The notes under the pieces were generated by a model, which searched no databases, was not told the origin of the DNA, and saw nothing but the letters and a program-made list of their open reading frames with translations. Position numbers and translations under genes: made by a program. Positions 9,350 to 17,749 of a DNA stretch of 64,000 nucleotides are shown here, piece after piece; positions within the stretch are counted from its first letter, which is position 1, and every line of letters starts with the position of its first letter. Source of the stretch: Bacteroidales bacterium (lineage in GTDB: Bacteria; Bacteroidota; Bacteroidia; Bacteroidales; VadinHA17); NCBI GenBank assembly GCA_011620595.1, contig WOYX01000040.1:1-64000 (forward strand), read 5' to 3'.

Positions 9350-9952
9350 ATGGAAAAGAAACCTTTAGGCAGGATAGGTACCATTGTGATTGTACTTGTT
9401 GTTCTGCTGCTTATTGTATCATGGGGTGTAGGTATCTACAACAAAATCATTCCGATGAATGAGAAGGTATCCACGGAGTGGAGCAATGTCGAGACGCAGT
9501 ATCAGCGCCGGGCGGACCTTATTCCCAATTTCGTAAATACTGTCAGGGGAGCTGCCGAGTTTGAACAGGAGACACTGACAAGAGTCATAGAGGCCAGGGC
9601 CAGGGCCACACAGATGACCATTGATCCTTCAAACATCACGCCGGAACAGTTACAGCAGTTTCAGGCAGTACAGAGTGAAGTAAGCTCGGCTTTGCAGCGC
9701 CTGATGGTGGTGGTGGAGCGCTATCCCGACATCAAGGCCACCCAGAACTTCCGCGACCTGCAGGTTGAACTCGAGGGTACTGAGAACAGGATAGCCGTTG
9801 CCAGGAACAACTTCAACGATGCCGCCAGGGAGTACAACACTTTTATTAAGAAGTTCCCGAACAATCTTATCGCCTCTCTCTCAAAGTTTGATGCAAGACC
9901 CTATTTTGAGGCACAGGAGGGAACGGAGACGGCTCCAACGGTACAGTTCTGA
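9350..9952 (+). CDS. lemA: LemA family protein
   Basis: A 200-residue LemA protein: one N-terminal membrane segment (IVIVLVVLLLIVSWGVGIYN, about residues 9-30) followed by a periplasm-facing helical bundle with the family motifs YQRRADLIPNFVNTVRGAA, LQVELEGTENRIAVARN and YNTFIKKFPNNL. The in-frame TTG at 9311 is rejected because a promoter box overlaps it. The molecular role of LemA is not settled. Next come two TPM-domain genes on the same strand, 10 and 2 bases apart, a widespread lemA-TPM operon in Bacteroidota that probably works at the inner membrane. Confidence 0.93.
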   Translation: MEKKPLGRIGTIVIVLVVLLLIVSWGVGIYNKIIPMNEKVSTEWSNVETQYQRRADLIPNFVNTVRGAAEFEQETLTRVIEARARATQMTIDPSNITPEQLQQFQAVQSEVSSALQRLMVVVERYPDIKATQNFRDLQVELEGTENRIAVARNNFNDAAREYNTFIKKFPNNLIASLSKFDARPYFEAQEGTETAPTVQF

Positions 9953-9962
9953 GAATCCGGGG

Positions 9963-10415
9963 ATGAAGGCTGCATCATTTTTCACTGCTGAGCAGCAGGA
10001 GACTATTGTCAGGGCCATCAAGGAGGCTGAGCAAGCAACTTCGGGTGAGATACGGGTGCATGTGGAGACCTCTTGCAAGGGAGATGTCCTTGATGAGGCG
10101 GCCTGGCTCTTCAGAAAACTGGGGATGCACAAGACGGCTGACCGCAACGGGGTGCTGATCTACCTCGCCCTGAAGGAGCGAAGCTTTGCAATAATCGGTG
10201 ACAGAGGCATTAACAGCGTGGTGCCCATAGGCTTCTGGGACAACATACGTGATCATATGAAGTTGCGTTTCAGCGAGGAGAGGTTTGCCGAGGGTCTCGC
10301 CGAAGGGATACTCATGGCCGGTGAGCAGTTGAAGGAACATTTCCCTTACTCGGGGAACGACATCAATGAGCTCTCTGACACAATCTCCTTTGACATAACT
10401 GAACCGGGACTGTAA
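9963..10415 (+). CDS. TPM-domain protein without signal peptide
   Basis: A 150-residue protein made almost only of a TPM (YgcG/Psb32-type) domain: FTAEQQETIVRAIKEAEQ, SGEIRVHVE, LGMHKTADRNGVLIYLAL and FAIIGDRGIN are characteristic. No signal peptide or strong membrane helix is seen, unlike the next gene, so this copy may stay in the cytoplasm or be held by partners. The frame is open further upstream inside lemA; the ATG at 9963, 10 bases after the lemA stop, gives the expected domain start. It lies in the middle of a lemA-TPM-TPM operon. The biochemical function of bacterial TPM proteins is unclear. Confidence 0.88.
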   Translation: MKAASFFTAEQQETIVRAIKEAEQATSGEIRVHVETSCKGDVLDEAAWLFRKLGMHKTADRNGVLIYLALKERSFAIIGDRGINSVVPIGFWDNIRDHMKLRFSEERFAEGLAEGILMAGEQLKEHFPYSGNDINELSDTISFDITEPGL

Positions 10416-10417
10416 TC

Positions 10418-11233
10418 ATGAAAAGGTTAACTTTTATAGCAGCTATTCTATTGTTCATGATTGCACCCCTGTCGGTGACCGGTCAGACATTGCTGCCCAA
10501 GCCTGATCCGCCGCGGCTCGTCAATGACTTTGCCGGGGTGCTCTCCGCACCAGAGCTGAGGGCGCTGGAAGATAAACTGGTCGTTTTCAATGATACCACA
10601 TCGAACCAGATAGCCGTGGTGATCGTTGATGACCTCCAGGGATATGACCGGTCGGACTTTGCCTACAGGGTAGCCAGGGACTGGGGAGTTGGTCAGGGCG
10701 ATTTCAACAACGGGGTGTTGATCCTGGTGAAGACCAAGACGGAGCGGTCAGACGGTCAGATCTTCATTGCCACCGGCTACGGCCTCGAGGGCGCCATCCC
10801 AGACATAGCATGTGCTGAGATCATAGACAGGGAGATACTGCCGCGATTCCGTTCCAACGACTATTACGGGGGCCTCGACGCCGGCACGGATGTGCTGATG
10901 TCACTTGCCGCGGGGGAGTACAGTTATGACAGTTATGCTGAGGGATCCTCATCAGGTATGGTGCCGGGCATAGTCTTCTTCATCGTTCTTATCATCTTCA
11001 TTGTGGCCATATCTTCCGGCAGCTCCAACAACCGGCACATAAGGAGGAGCGGCACGCAGAACCTGCCGCTGTGGCTCCTCATGAGCATGCTGGGCGGAGG
11101 ACGGTCGCACAGCGGCAGCTGGGGCAGCTTCACCGGCGGCAGTGGCAGCGGCGGCTTTTCGGGTGGCGGCGGCGGTTTCGGCGGTTTTGGCGGCGGCAGC
11201 TTCGGCGGCGGCGGAGCAGGGGGCTCCTGGTAG
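10418..11233 (+). CDS. TPM-domain membrane protein with glycine-rich tail (YgcG-like)
   Basis: A 271-residue protein with a signal peptide (MKRLTFIAAILLFMIA, cut after about SVTGQ), a TPM domain (about 30-165, with VNDFAGVLS and NQIAVVIVDDLQGYD), a membrane helix (about 183-203, IVFFIVLIIFIVAIS) and a very glycine/serine-rich C-terminus (about 220-271). This is the classic YgcG layout, with the TPM domain in the periplasm. It starts 2 bases after the previous stop, so translation is probably coupled. The glycine-rich end is immediately followed by a heptanucleotide repeat array starting one base after the stop codon. Confidence 0.9.
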   Translation: MKRLTFIAAILLFMIAPLSVTGQTLLPKPDPPRLVNDFAGVLSAPELRALEDKLVVFNDTTSNQIAVVIVDDLQGYDRSDFAYRVARDWGVGQGDFNNGVLILVKTKTERSDGQIFIATGYGLEGAIPDIACAEIIDREILPRFRSNDYYGGLDAGTDVLMSLAAGEYSYDSYAEGSSSGMVPGIVFFIVLIIFIVAISSGSSNNRHIRRSGTQNLPLWLLMSMLGGGRSHSGSWGSFTGGSGSGGFSGGGGGFGGFGGGSFGGGGAGGSW

Positions 11234-11234
11234 A

Positions 11235-11269
11235 ATTTGCGATTTGCGATTTGCGATTTTCGATTTTCG
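11235..11269 (+). repeat. Heptanucleotide array, left arm (5 units)
   Basis: Five in-phase 7-base units, three ATTTGCG then two ATTTTCG, begin one base after the stop codon of the TPM gene. They are the reverse complement of the units at 11716-11785, so the two arrays frame the S23 gene as an inverted pair. Confidence 0.85.
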
Positions 11270-11335
11270 AAAAAAATCTTGATTTATTGGAGGTTTGCGG
11301 TAACTTTTCCATATGCATTCTTTTGTGGAATAATT

Positions 11336-11707
11336 ATGGAAATGAAGAATCAAATTCAGCTTCGCACCAAGAAGTTGGCATTGGGTATAATATCGCTCTA
11401 CGATCGATTGCCAGGAAGTGTCCCCAATCAGGTTATCAGTCGCCAGTTAATCAGGTCATCATGTTCTGTGGGAGCAAACTACCGGGCGGTTTGCAGGGCT
11501 AAATCATATGCGGATTTCATCAACAAACTAAATGTAGTTGAGGAAGAAGCTGATGAATCCATTTTCTGGCCTGAACTGCTTCCGGACCCGGAATGCGGGT
11601 TTAGAGAGCCGGTTTCAGCCTTCATTACGGAGATGGATGAAATTGTATCAATTGTTGTTGCTGCCAAAAAAACCGCTAAACACAATATGACCAATCAAAA
11701 ATCCTAA
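11336..11707 (+). CDS. Four-helix bundle protein of the S23 / 23S rRNA intervening-sequence family
   Basis: A 123-residue protein with the S23 (IVP) family signature: RTKKLALGIISLYD, SRQLIRSSCSVGANYRAVCR, and KSYADFINKLNVVEEEADES. Members were first seen inside 23S rRNA intervening sequences and are related to the Avd accessory proteins of diversity-generating retroelements; most Bacteroidota copies stand alone, with unknown function. No rRNA, reverse transcriptase or template repeat is present here. The start at 11336 is chosen because the upstream in-frame sequence is translated repeat. The gene is framed by inverted heptanucleotide arrays that fill the gap between two unrelated genes, which looks like a small inserted cassette. 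Confidence 0.88.
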   Translation: MEMKNQIQLRTKKLALGIISLYDRLPGSVPNQVISRQLIRSSCSVGANYRAVCRAKSYADFINKLNVVEEEADESIFWPELLPDPECGFREPVSAFITEMDEIVSIVVAAKKTAKHNMTNQKS

Positions 11708-11715
11708 ATCCACAG

Positions 11716-11785
11716 AAATCGCAAATCGCAAGTCGCAAATCGCAAATTGCACATTGCACATCGCACATCTCAAATCTCAAATCCC
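11716..11785 (+). repeat. Heptanucleotide array, right arm (10 units)
   Basis: Ten in-phase 7-base units drift from AAATCGC through AAATTGC and ACATCGC to AAATCTC and AAATCCC. The last units run into the 3' end of the minus-strand rluD gene and supply its stop codon and final residue. The array is the inverse of the one at 11235-11269. Confidence 0.85.
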
Positions 11786-12835
11786 TTCGGTTCTGCCGGC
11801 GGTATATTTTCTCCATTTATCCAACACGGCGGTCATGTCGGAGGGCAGGGGTGATTCGAAGGAGAGCCGCTGGCCGGTGACCGGGTGATCGAATGAGAGC
11901 GTATGGGCATGGAGTGCCTGGCGCGGAAGCAGCTTGAAGCAGTTTCGTACGAACTGCTGGTATTTGGTAAAGGTGGTCCCCTTCAGTATTCTGTCGCCAC
12001 CGTACTCCTCATCGTTAAAGAGAGGATGGCCCTTCCAGGCCATGTGCACCCTTATCTGGTGGGTGCGGCCGGTCTCGAGGCGGCATTCAATGAGCGACAC
12101 GTATCCCAGGGGCTCGATGATTTTGTAGTGGGTGACGGCATATTTGCCCTGGCTGCCGTCGTGGAAGACCTGCATGATGCGGCGGTCGCGGATGTTGCGG
12201 CCAACATTGCCGGTGACGGTTCCCTCCTCAGGATCGGGGGTGCCCCACACCAGTGCCAGGTAACGGCGTCCCGTGGTGCGGTTGAAGAACTGTTTTGCCA
12301 GCTTGTTGTGGGCATATTCGTTCTTGGCAACGACGAGCAGTCCCGTGGTGTTCTTGTCAATGCGGTGCACCAGTCCCGGCCGCAGCTCCCCGGTCTGAAA
12401 GAGCGGAAGATCCCTGAAGTGGTACATAAGTGCATTCATGAGCGTACCGGAATAATTGCCGTAGGCCGGATGCACCACCATGCCCGCCGCCTTGTCAACC
12501 ACTATGACATCATCATCTTCGTAGACGACATTAACAGGGAGGTCCTGAGGTATAAGCTCTATCTCCCGGGGCGGGTTGGGTAGCAGTATCTGGATGACAT
12601 CCAGTGGTTTGACACGGTAATTGGGTTTTACCGGGGTTTCGTTGACCAGGATGTTTCCTGCCTGCGCTGCGGCCTGTAGGCGCGTCCGTGATACATTCTC
12701 AATGCGGGCTGAGAGGTACTTGTCAATGCGAAGCATTGACTGTCCCGGGTCAACCACGTACCGATAGTGTTCGAAGAGCTCCTGCTCCTGCTCCTGTTCC
12801 TGGTTGTCAGGCAGTTCCGGTTCGGTCATCTGCAC
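11777..12835 (-). CDS. rluD: RluA/RluD-family 23S rRNA pseudouridine synthase
   Basis: A 352-residue pseudouridine synthase with an N-terminal S4 RNA-binding domain (about 30-95, MLRIDKYLSARIENVSRTRLQ) and the catalytic domain with GLVHRIDKNTTGLLVVAKN, whose HRID aspartate is the nucleophile, plus ETGRTHQIRVH. RluD modifies helix 69 of 23S rRNA; family level is certain, the exact target is inferred from similarity. A short glutamine/glutamate-rich stretch lies at residues 11-20. The start is 4 bases from the end of the upstream T9SS gene, so they form one minus-strand operon with the PASTA gene. Its stop codon lies inside a heptanucleotide repeat array. Confidence 0.92.
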   Translation of the reverse strand: MQMTEPELPDNQEQEQEQELFEHYRYVVDPGQSMLRIDKYLSARIENVSRTRLQAAAQAGNILVNETPVKPNYRVKPLDVIQILLPNPPREIELIPQDLPVNVVYEDDDVIVVDKAAGMVVHPAYGNYSGTLMNALMYHFRDLPLFQTGELRPGLVHRIDKNTTGLLVVAKNEYAHNKLAKQFFNRTTGRRYLALVWGTPDPEEGTVTGNVGRNIRDRRIMQVFHDGSQGKYAVTHYKIIEPLGYVSLIECRLETGRTHQIRVHMAWKGHPLFNDEEYGGDRILKGTTFTKYQQFVRNCFKLLPRQALHAHTLSFDHPVTGQRLSFESPLPSDMTAVLDKWRKYTAGRTEGI

Positions 12836-12839
12836 AGTC

Positions 12840-14729
12840 TCATCTGAGTTTTATGATGCGCAGCAGTGAGAGCGGCAGACCTTCGTAGCTCTTTACAAGG
12901 AGGATGTATGTGCCGGCTGCCAGGTGGCTGAGGTCATACCTGCCGCTGCTGTCAAGTGTCAATAGCCTGGCTCCTGAGGAGGAGATCACATCTACCAGGA
13001 AATCGTGCGGAGCCCTGTCGGAGGGCAGAAGTGTCACCTTCCCCGAGGTGGGGTTGGGGTAGAGGGTGAAGAGGTCATTGATGAGGGTGCCGTGGTCTGA
13101 TGATGTTGCTGATCCTTCTCCCCTCATCACCGGTCTGATCATCAGCGTTCCCGGTGCCTGGCTGGCCTGCCAGACGCCGCTGAGCATGAAGTAGTGTCTT
13201 CCGTCGTTCGGGGTGTTGAGGTCAAGGCCGGCATTGAGGAATTTATCGGAGAGCTGGCTCCAGCCTACCCAGAAGTAGTCTGTCACCCGTACGGGCACAT
13301 CAAAAAGATAAGTTACAAAGCCGTTTATCTCCCCGCCCGGTGCGGCAACGGATCCCTGGGCAGAGCCCAGCACCGCTCCCGGCTGTCCGTTGTCGTCTGC
13401 CCATACCATGATGTCAAATGCCCTCTGGTTGGCGTTGTCATAGGCATCGTTGAAGCAGATGCTTATTCCTATGACAGAGTCGGGGATGAAGGATCTGAAG
13501 CGCAGTGCCACCCTGGCGTTGTTTGCTCCCTGGCCGTTGATGCCGTAGCCCGCCTCGGCGGTACCGTCGTCAATGGCAAAATAGTCGGAGAAACGCTGCA
13601 GGTACCTGATTGTGTCATTTAGTTTACGGTCAAAATCATCGGTGACAAGTGATGCTGTTACAAGAAAGCGAGCTGCATCGGTGGCGGCGGTGTTGTAGGT
13701 ATACAAGAGCGGGGCATCATACAGGATGTCAGACAGGGGGGAGGCGTTGGCAGTTCCGGCATCAAAGTCTCGCACCACAGCCCCGGAGGAGAGATCTTTT
13801 ATGGTGACATGCCTGGTTACGTTGCGAACTATGGTGTCGTTATTGCGGTATCTGAAGCTGAGTGCCGGGCCCATGAGTGAGAGGAAAGCCTGGCGGAAGT
13901 GTCTCCACGGCATAGCCTCGTACTCCCTGACCAGTGAACGGAGGGGCAGAGTCATGGCTACGTCGTGGATGACGGTGTCATTACGTGACCTGTTCCTGTC
14001 AAGCCAGACATGGTCGAGGTTCCACTGGTCGGCTGTGCCTGACCGGGATGGATCTTTGAGCACGCCGGCAAGTGAGGCATGGCCGGTGAACCTGAACCTG
14101 AATCCGTTCTTCAGAAACCGGCTGTCAGTCACCGGTATCATCGCCTGTAGGAATCCTGATACCGTATAGCCTTCTGCCTTCCAGACACTGTACCATCTCT
14201 CCTCATCCGGAGCCCAGAAGCTAAGCGTCAGGCTGTCGTCGCTCTCAGGCATGTCAGCCACTCCTCCTGCCTCGTAGAGGAAGCTGAGCCAGATGCTGTC
14301 GCCTGCCGGATATGCCAGGTCGATGGCTCGTGATGTCAGTCTGTCAGCGGTAAAGACAAGGTCTGAAGCCTGGTCATAGAGCAGGCCGTATTCATCAAGG
14401 CAGTCGAAGGTGGCAACGCCCATGGAGGGCTGGCTGACAGAGAAGGTGTTATTCACAAAGACCTGCAGGTCAGACCATCGGTCGACGGAAGGATAAAGGC
14501 TGTCGCGGGAGAAGTCGTCAAAAAAGGGCAGGGCCACCGGCTCCTCCGCTGCTGCTGCCTTCAGGCGCGTCATGCCTGCCATGCCTTCAGGCTGTCCGCC
14601 CGGGGTCATGACCATCATGCCTTCAAGCTGCCTGTTGCGTGTCAGCCCGGTGAAAACCTCCTGTGCCGAAGCACCGGAGGCGGTCAGCAGTAGTGAGAGC
14701 AGGTATATCAGCCAATTGTGTCTCATCAT
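12840..14729 (-). CDS. Secreted protein with type IX secretion sorting domain
   Basis: A 629-residue protein with a signal peptide (LIYLLSLLLTASGASA, cut near residue 23) and a C-terminal type A T9SS sorting domain (about 555-629): FTLYPNPTSGKVTL, a central beta segment and the ending TYILLVKSYEG...RIIKLR. The middle (25-540) looks like beta-sandwich modules but I recognise no catalytic motif. It should be exported through the outer membrane by the type IX system and stay at the surface or be released. Its start overlaps the PASTA gene stop by four bases (ATGA), so the two are probably translationally coupled. The frequent genome neighbourhood with PASTA and rluD genes suggests a conserved envelope role of unknown nature. 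Confidence 0.88.
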   Translation of the reverse strand: MMRHNWLIYLLSLLLTASGASAQEVFTGLTRNRQLEGMMVMTPGGQPEGMAGMTRLKAAAAEEPVALPFFDDFSRDSLYPSVDRWSDLQVFVNNTFSVSQPSMGVATFDCLDEYGLLYDQASDLVFTADRLTSRAIDLAYPAGDSIWLSFLYEAGGVADMPESDDSLTLSFWAPDEERWYSVWKAEGYTVSGFLQAMIPVTDSRFLKNGFRFRFTGHASLAGVLKDPSRSGTADQWNLDHVWLDRNRSRNDTVIHDVAMTLPLRSLVREYEAMPWRHFRQAFLSLMGPALSFRYRNNDTIVRNVTRHVTIKDLSSGAVVRDFDAGTANASPLSDILYDAPLLYTYNTAATDAARFLVTASLVTDDFDRKLNDTIRYLQRFSDYFAIDDGTAEAGYGINGQGANNARVALRFRSFIPDSVIGISICFNDAYDNANQRAFDIMVWADDNGQPGAVLGSAQGSVAAPGGEINGFVTYLFDVPVRVTDYFWVGWSQLSDKFLNAGLDLNTPNDGRHYFMLSGVWQASQAPGTLMIRPVMRGEGSATSSDHGTLINDLFTLYPNPTSGKVTLLPSDRAPHDFLVDVISSSGARLLTLDSSGRYDLSHLAAGTYILLVKSYEGLPLSLLRIIKLR

Positions 14730-15586
14730 AGAGATTCAGGTCCGTTCTCCGGTAAGGTCAGCATCTTACCGCTGTCTGCAGCGACTATCGCGGTGGTGTC
14801 TGCGATGATCTTCAGGCTGTCAGTCGTCAGCCAGATATAGACAGCTGATCCCATCTGAACTGTTGCGTCAATGTGATATTCAGGATTTTGCTTGTATACG
14901 AAGGCATTCAGGGAGTCTTCACCGGTAGTAACATTGGCATCGAACACATATGCTCCGAGGTTCAATGATGAACTCAGTATCTCACTTCTGGCCTGGTCAA
15001 GGGTATACCCAATAAGACGGGGAATGGATGTACGCTGGCTGCTCAGACCCCTTCCCAGGACAAGGTCAATGACCATTCCCTTCTGTACGGAGTCGCCGGG
15101 AGCCACTTCACGGCCATGAAGAGTCTGTTTAAGCACAAAATCGACTGTCAGGTCGGGCACATAGGTCAGCTGTCCTACCTGCAGTCCTGCTGTTTCAATA
15201 ACCGATACCGCCTGCCTCCTTGGCAGTCCCACGAGGTCAGGCACGGCAACCATTTCAGGATTGAAGGCATTTATGGTTACTTTTATTATCCGTCCTTTCT
15301 TTACCCGGTGTCCGGGTAGCGGCATCTGCTCCGCCACGCAGCCGCGGGGGACGAAGGCCGTATATACGGAGTCGATGATCTGGAAGCGCATTTTGTTTTT
15401 CTCTGCCACGCGTCTAGCCTCATCGATGGTCAGTCCCCTCATTTCGGGTGTTGGTCTCGACTGGCCGTGATGGGTGTAGATGTTAAGGAAGATGATGAGT
15501 AAGAGTACTATGGCAACGCCGATGACCATTGCCAGGCCTGCATTCTTCCAAAAGACCCGGCTTTTCAGAAATTCCTTGAAACTCAT
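14726..15586 (-). CDS. PASTA-domain membrane protein
   Basis: A 286-residue protein with a short cytoplasmic start, one membrane helix (about 15-37, LAMVIGVAIVLLLIIFLNIY) and three PASTA repeats outside (about 45-112, 113-182 and 183-256; each opens with a phrase like VPDLVGLPRRQAVSVIE or IPRLIGYTLDQARSEI). PASTA domains bind peptidoglycan stem peptides or beta-lactams in kinases and penicillin-binding proteins; here there is no kinase or transpeptidase domain. It is the first gene of the minus-strand PASTA-T9SS-rluD set, overlapping the next gene by four bases. A cell-wall sensing or scaffold role is inferred. Confidence 0.9.
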   Translation of the reverse strand: MSFKEFLKSRVFWKNAGLAMVIGVAIVLLLIIFLNIYTHHGQSRPTPEMRGLTIDEARRVAEKNKMRFQIIDSVYTAFVPRGCVAEQMPLPGHRVKKGRIIKVTINAFNPEMVAVPDLVGLPRRQAVSVIETAGLQVGQLTYVPDLTVDFVLKQTLHGREVAPGDSVQKGMVIDLVLGRGLSSQRTSIPRLIGYTLDQARSEILSSSLNLGAYVFDANVTTGEDSLNAFVYKQNPEYHIDATVQMGSAVYIWLTTDSLKIIADTTAIVAADSGKMLTLPENGPESL

Positions 15587-15655
15587 CGTGTGATGAAGTA
15601 TTAAATTATAAACGCAGGGTCAAAGATAAAATTATATTATGAGATCGGAGGTCAG

Positions 15656-16765
15656 TTACCACTCCCTTACCGGGTGGTATAGTGTATCCCTCTCCACAGG
15701 TCTGAATCCGGCGGATCGTATCATAGCCACCAGCTCGGTGGTTGAGAGTGTAGTGCCGCCTTCGGTGGCGCCGGCCATGGAGTATATTCTTGTAGTGTCA
15801 TCGATGGTGCCGTCGAGGTCATCGGTGCCGAAGGCAAGGCTCATCATGGCTGCATCCCTGCCTGTGGCTGGCCAGTAGGCCTTGATATGGCTGAAGTTGT
15901 CGAGAAAGATGCGCGAGAGAGCATAATTGCGCATATCTTCGGTGACAGGTACCTCTCCCAGCTCATGCATTCGGTTGTTCTCCCTCCGGAACTTCAGTGG
16001 TATGAATGCATTGAAACCCCCGGTGCGGTCCTGCAGCTCTCTGAGCCTCATCATATGGTCTATGCGCTGCGCCGGGCTCTCGGCATGACCGTAGAGCATG
16101 GTGGCGTTGGAGGTGATGCCCAGGTTGTGAGCCGTTTCGTGTATTGTCAGCCATGTGTCAGCGTCAGCCTTCTCGCGGCATATCTTCCTGCGCAGTGAGG
16201 CGTCAAATATCTCGGCGCCACCGCCAGGTATGGAGTCGAGGCCGCAGTCATGCAGGTACTTAAGTCCTTCAGCATAGGTCATGCCTGCCTTTTTGATCAT
16301 ATAGTGCAGCTCTGTGGCCGAGAAGGCCTTAATGCTTATGTCGGGCCGCAGTGCGCGTATTGATGAGAGCATCTTTCCGTAATAGTATATGTCACGCGAC
16401 GGATGAACGCCGCCGGTGATATGTACCTCTGTCACCGGCACCCCCTCAAAGCGCCTTACGATGTCAAGGATATCACTCTCCGAGAGCTCCCAGCTGTCAG
16501 GGTGACCCTCGGGCTTGTGATAGGAACAGAAGCGGCAGTTGTAGATGCAGACGTTGGTAGGTTCTATGTGGAAGTTGCGGTTAAAGAAGACTGCATCATC
16601 GCTTTTTGCCCTTTTGACAGCAGTAGCGAGAAGGGCAAGCAGGGAGAGGTCAGCCCGGTTGTAAAGAGTCAGGGCCTCTTCGGGGGTGACTCTTCTGCCG
16701 TCGAAGACGGCCATGGCTATCTCCCTCAGCTCAGAGTCGGTGTTTCTCAGAAGAATCTCATTCAT
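15656..16765 (-). CDS. mqnE: Aminofutalosine synthase (radical SAM)
   Basis: A 369-residue radical SAM enzyme of the futalosine pathway to menaquinone. The cluster motif is CxxxCxxC (C73, C77, C80) within EPTNVCIYNCRFC. I call MqnE rather than MqnC because of the motifs LDSIPGGGAEIFD and SNATMLYGHAES and the later RTGGFNAFIPL, which match MqnE. The reaction joins 3-[(1-carboxyvinyl)oxy]benzoate with SAM-derived adenosyl to give aminofutalosine in the cytoplasm. No other mqn gene is adjacent. A bidirectional hairpin separates it from rpmH upstream. Presence of this gene implies the organism makes menaquinone by the futalosine route. Confidence 0.93.
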   Translation of the reverse strand: MNEILLRNTDSELREIAMAVFDGRRVTPEEALTLYNRADLSLLALLATAVKRAKSDDAVFFNRNFHIEPTNVCIYNCRFCSYHKPEGHPDSWELSESDILDIVRRFEGVPVTEVHITGGVHPSRDIYYYGKMLSSIRALRPDISIKAFSATELHYMIKKAGMTYAEGLKYLHDCGLDSIPGGGAEIFDASLRRKICREKADADTWLTIHETAHNLGITSNATMLYGHAESPAQRIDHMMRLRELQDRTGGFNAFIPLKFRRENNRMHELGEVPVTEDMRNYALSRIFLDNFSHIKAYWPATGRDAAMMSLAFGTDDLDGTIDDTTRIYSMAGATEGGTTLSTTELVAMIRSAGFRPVERDTLYHPVREW

Positions 16766-16804
16766 TGCACCAGTGTTGACAAATTTAACCTCAGTATGCC
16801 GGAA

Positions 16805-16843
16805 TAGAAAAGAAAAACCGCCCTAATTGTTCATTAAGACGGT
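16805..16843 (-). terminator. Rho-independent terminator after rpmH
   Basis: An 11-bp stem with two G-U pairs (ACCGTCTTAAT / ATTAGGGCGGT on the minus strand, 16817-16843) and a 5-base loop is followed by TTTTTCTTTTC on that strand. It sits just after rpmH and before mqnE. T-rich sequence on the other side could let it work in both directions. Confidence 0.8.
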
Positions 16844-16868
16844 CATTTTTTTATTGTCAGTCAGCCTT

Positions 16869-17027
16869 TCAGTTCTTCTTTCCCGGTTCATCGGAGACGG
16901 TAAGCTTACTCCTGCCCTTGGCCCTGCGGGCAGCAAGCACACGCCTGCCGTCGGGTGTTGACATTCTCTCCCTGAATCCGTGAGTATTGCTCCTCCTCCT
17001 TCTTGACGGCTGAAATGTCCTTTTCAT
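16869..17027 (-). CDS. rpmH: 50S ribosomal protein L34
   Basis: A 52-residue, very basic protein that begins [19 protein letters not shown] and continues with [19 protein letters not shown], which is the full L34 signature. It is a structural component of the large ribosomal subunit. The C-terminal extension ([11 protein letters not shown]) is a little longer than in E. coli L34 (46 residues). It has its own TAnnTTTG-type promoter and a strong terminator, so it is probably a single-gene unit; the usual partner rnpA is not adjacent. Confidence 0.97.
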   Translation of the reverse strand: MKRTFQPSRRRRSNTHGFRERMSTPDGRRVLAARRAKGRSKLTVSDEPGKKN

Positions 17028-17071
17028 CTGTTGCTTGAATTATGTTGTTTACTTTCCCTTTTTTAAGACTG

Positions 17072-17079
17072 CAAAGCTA
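17072..17079 (-). promoter_or_regulatory. Probable rpmH -7 box
   Basis: The minus strand reads TAGCTTTG, a full match to the Bacteroidota TAnnTTTG box, 44 bases before the rpmH ATG. The -33 region is not clear. Confidence 0.5.
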
Positions 17080-17125
17080 GTCATTAATTTGAAATAAATA
17101 ACAGGTAGGGATATTTTTTTATCTT

Positions 17126-17749
17126 TCACCCCGGCAGGTAGACGATTTTTTTGGTCTCAAAGTAAGGTTCGTCAAACCAGCGGCTTACCGGAACAACCAT
17201 GCATTCTGCCGCAAAGGGTTCCAGTTCACCGGTGAGATCGCCGCCTTTAAGGACGATCCACCCGTTTTTGAGGCTGTTGAATGAGCGTGGGGAGATCAGG
17301 TGCCGGGTGATCTTCACGAGCCGGCTCATCTCCGTCACTGCCCTGCCGACTATAAAATCATAGCTGCCGGTGATATCTTCAGACCTGGCGGCGATGGCCG
17401 TTACATTGCCGACATTCGCAGCTGTTGCGATCTCCCGGGCCACCTTTATCTTTTTGGCGATTGAGTCGACGAGGGTAAACCTGACATCCGGGAAGAGGAT
17501 GGCAAGGGGTATTCCGGGGAGTCCTCCTCCGGTACCTATATCCGCCACGGAGGTGCCGGGAAGGAAAGTGATGAGGCGGGCTATGGCCAGGCTGTGCAGC
17601 AGGTGGTTGGTTGCGAAGTTTTTAATATCCTTTCTGGAGATGACATTTATCTTTTCATTCCACTCACTGTAGAGTGCGGGCAGCAATGAGAACTGCCGGC
17701 GCTGCTCAGCGGTGAGCGACGGGAAGTATTTTTGGGCGACGGTGGTCAA
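17126..17749 (-). CDS. rsmG: 16S rRNA (guanine527-N7)-methyltransferase
   Basis: A 207-residue SAM-dependent methyltransferase (GidB family). Visible motifs are YSEWNEKINVISRKD at the N-terminus, the SAM site VADIGTGGGLPGIPLAI, FTLVDSIAKKIKVA, and FIVGRAVTEM. It methylates G527 of 16S rRNA; loss of this modification is known to give low-level streptomycin resistance in several bacteria. The start overlaps the stop of the ECF sigma gene by four bases, so these two are likely co-translated. Length is normal for the family. Confidence 0.95.
   Translation of the reverse strand: MTTVAQKYFPSLTAEQRRQFSLLPALYSEWNEKINVISRKDIKNFATNHLLHSLAIARLITFLPGTSVADIGTGGGLPGIPLAILFPDVRFTLVDSIAKKIKVAREIATAANVGNVTAIAARSEDITGSYDFIVGRAVTEMSRLVKITRHLISPRSFNSLKNGWIVLKGGDLTGELEPFAAECMVVPVSRWFDEPYFETKKIVYLPG

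Noticed and set aside
11234-11785. Diversity-generating retroelement, because S23 proteins resemble Avd
   Set aside because: No reverse transcriptase, template repeat or variable target gene is present.
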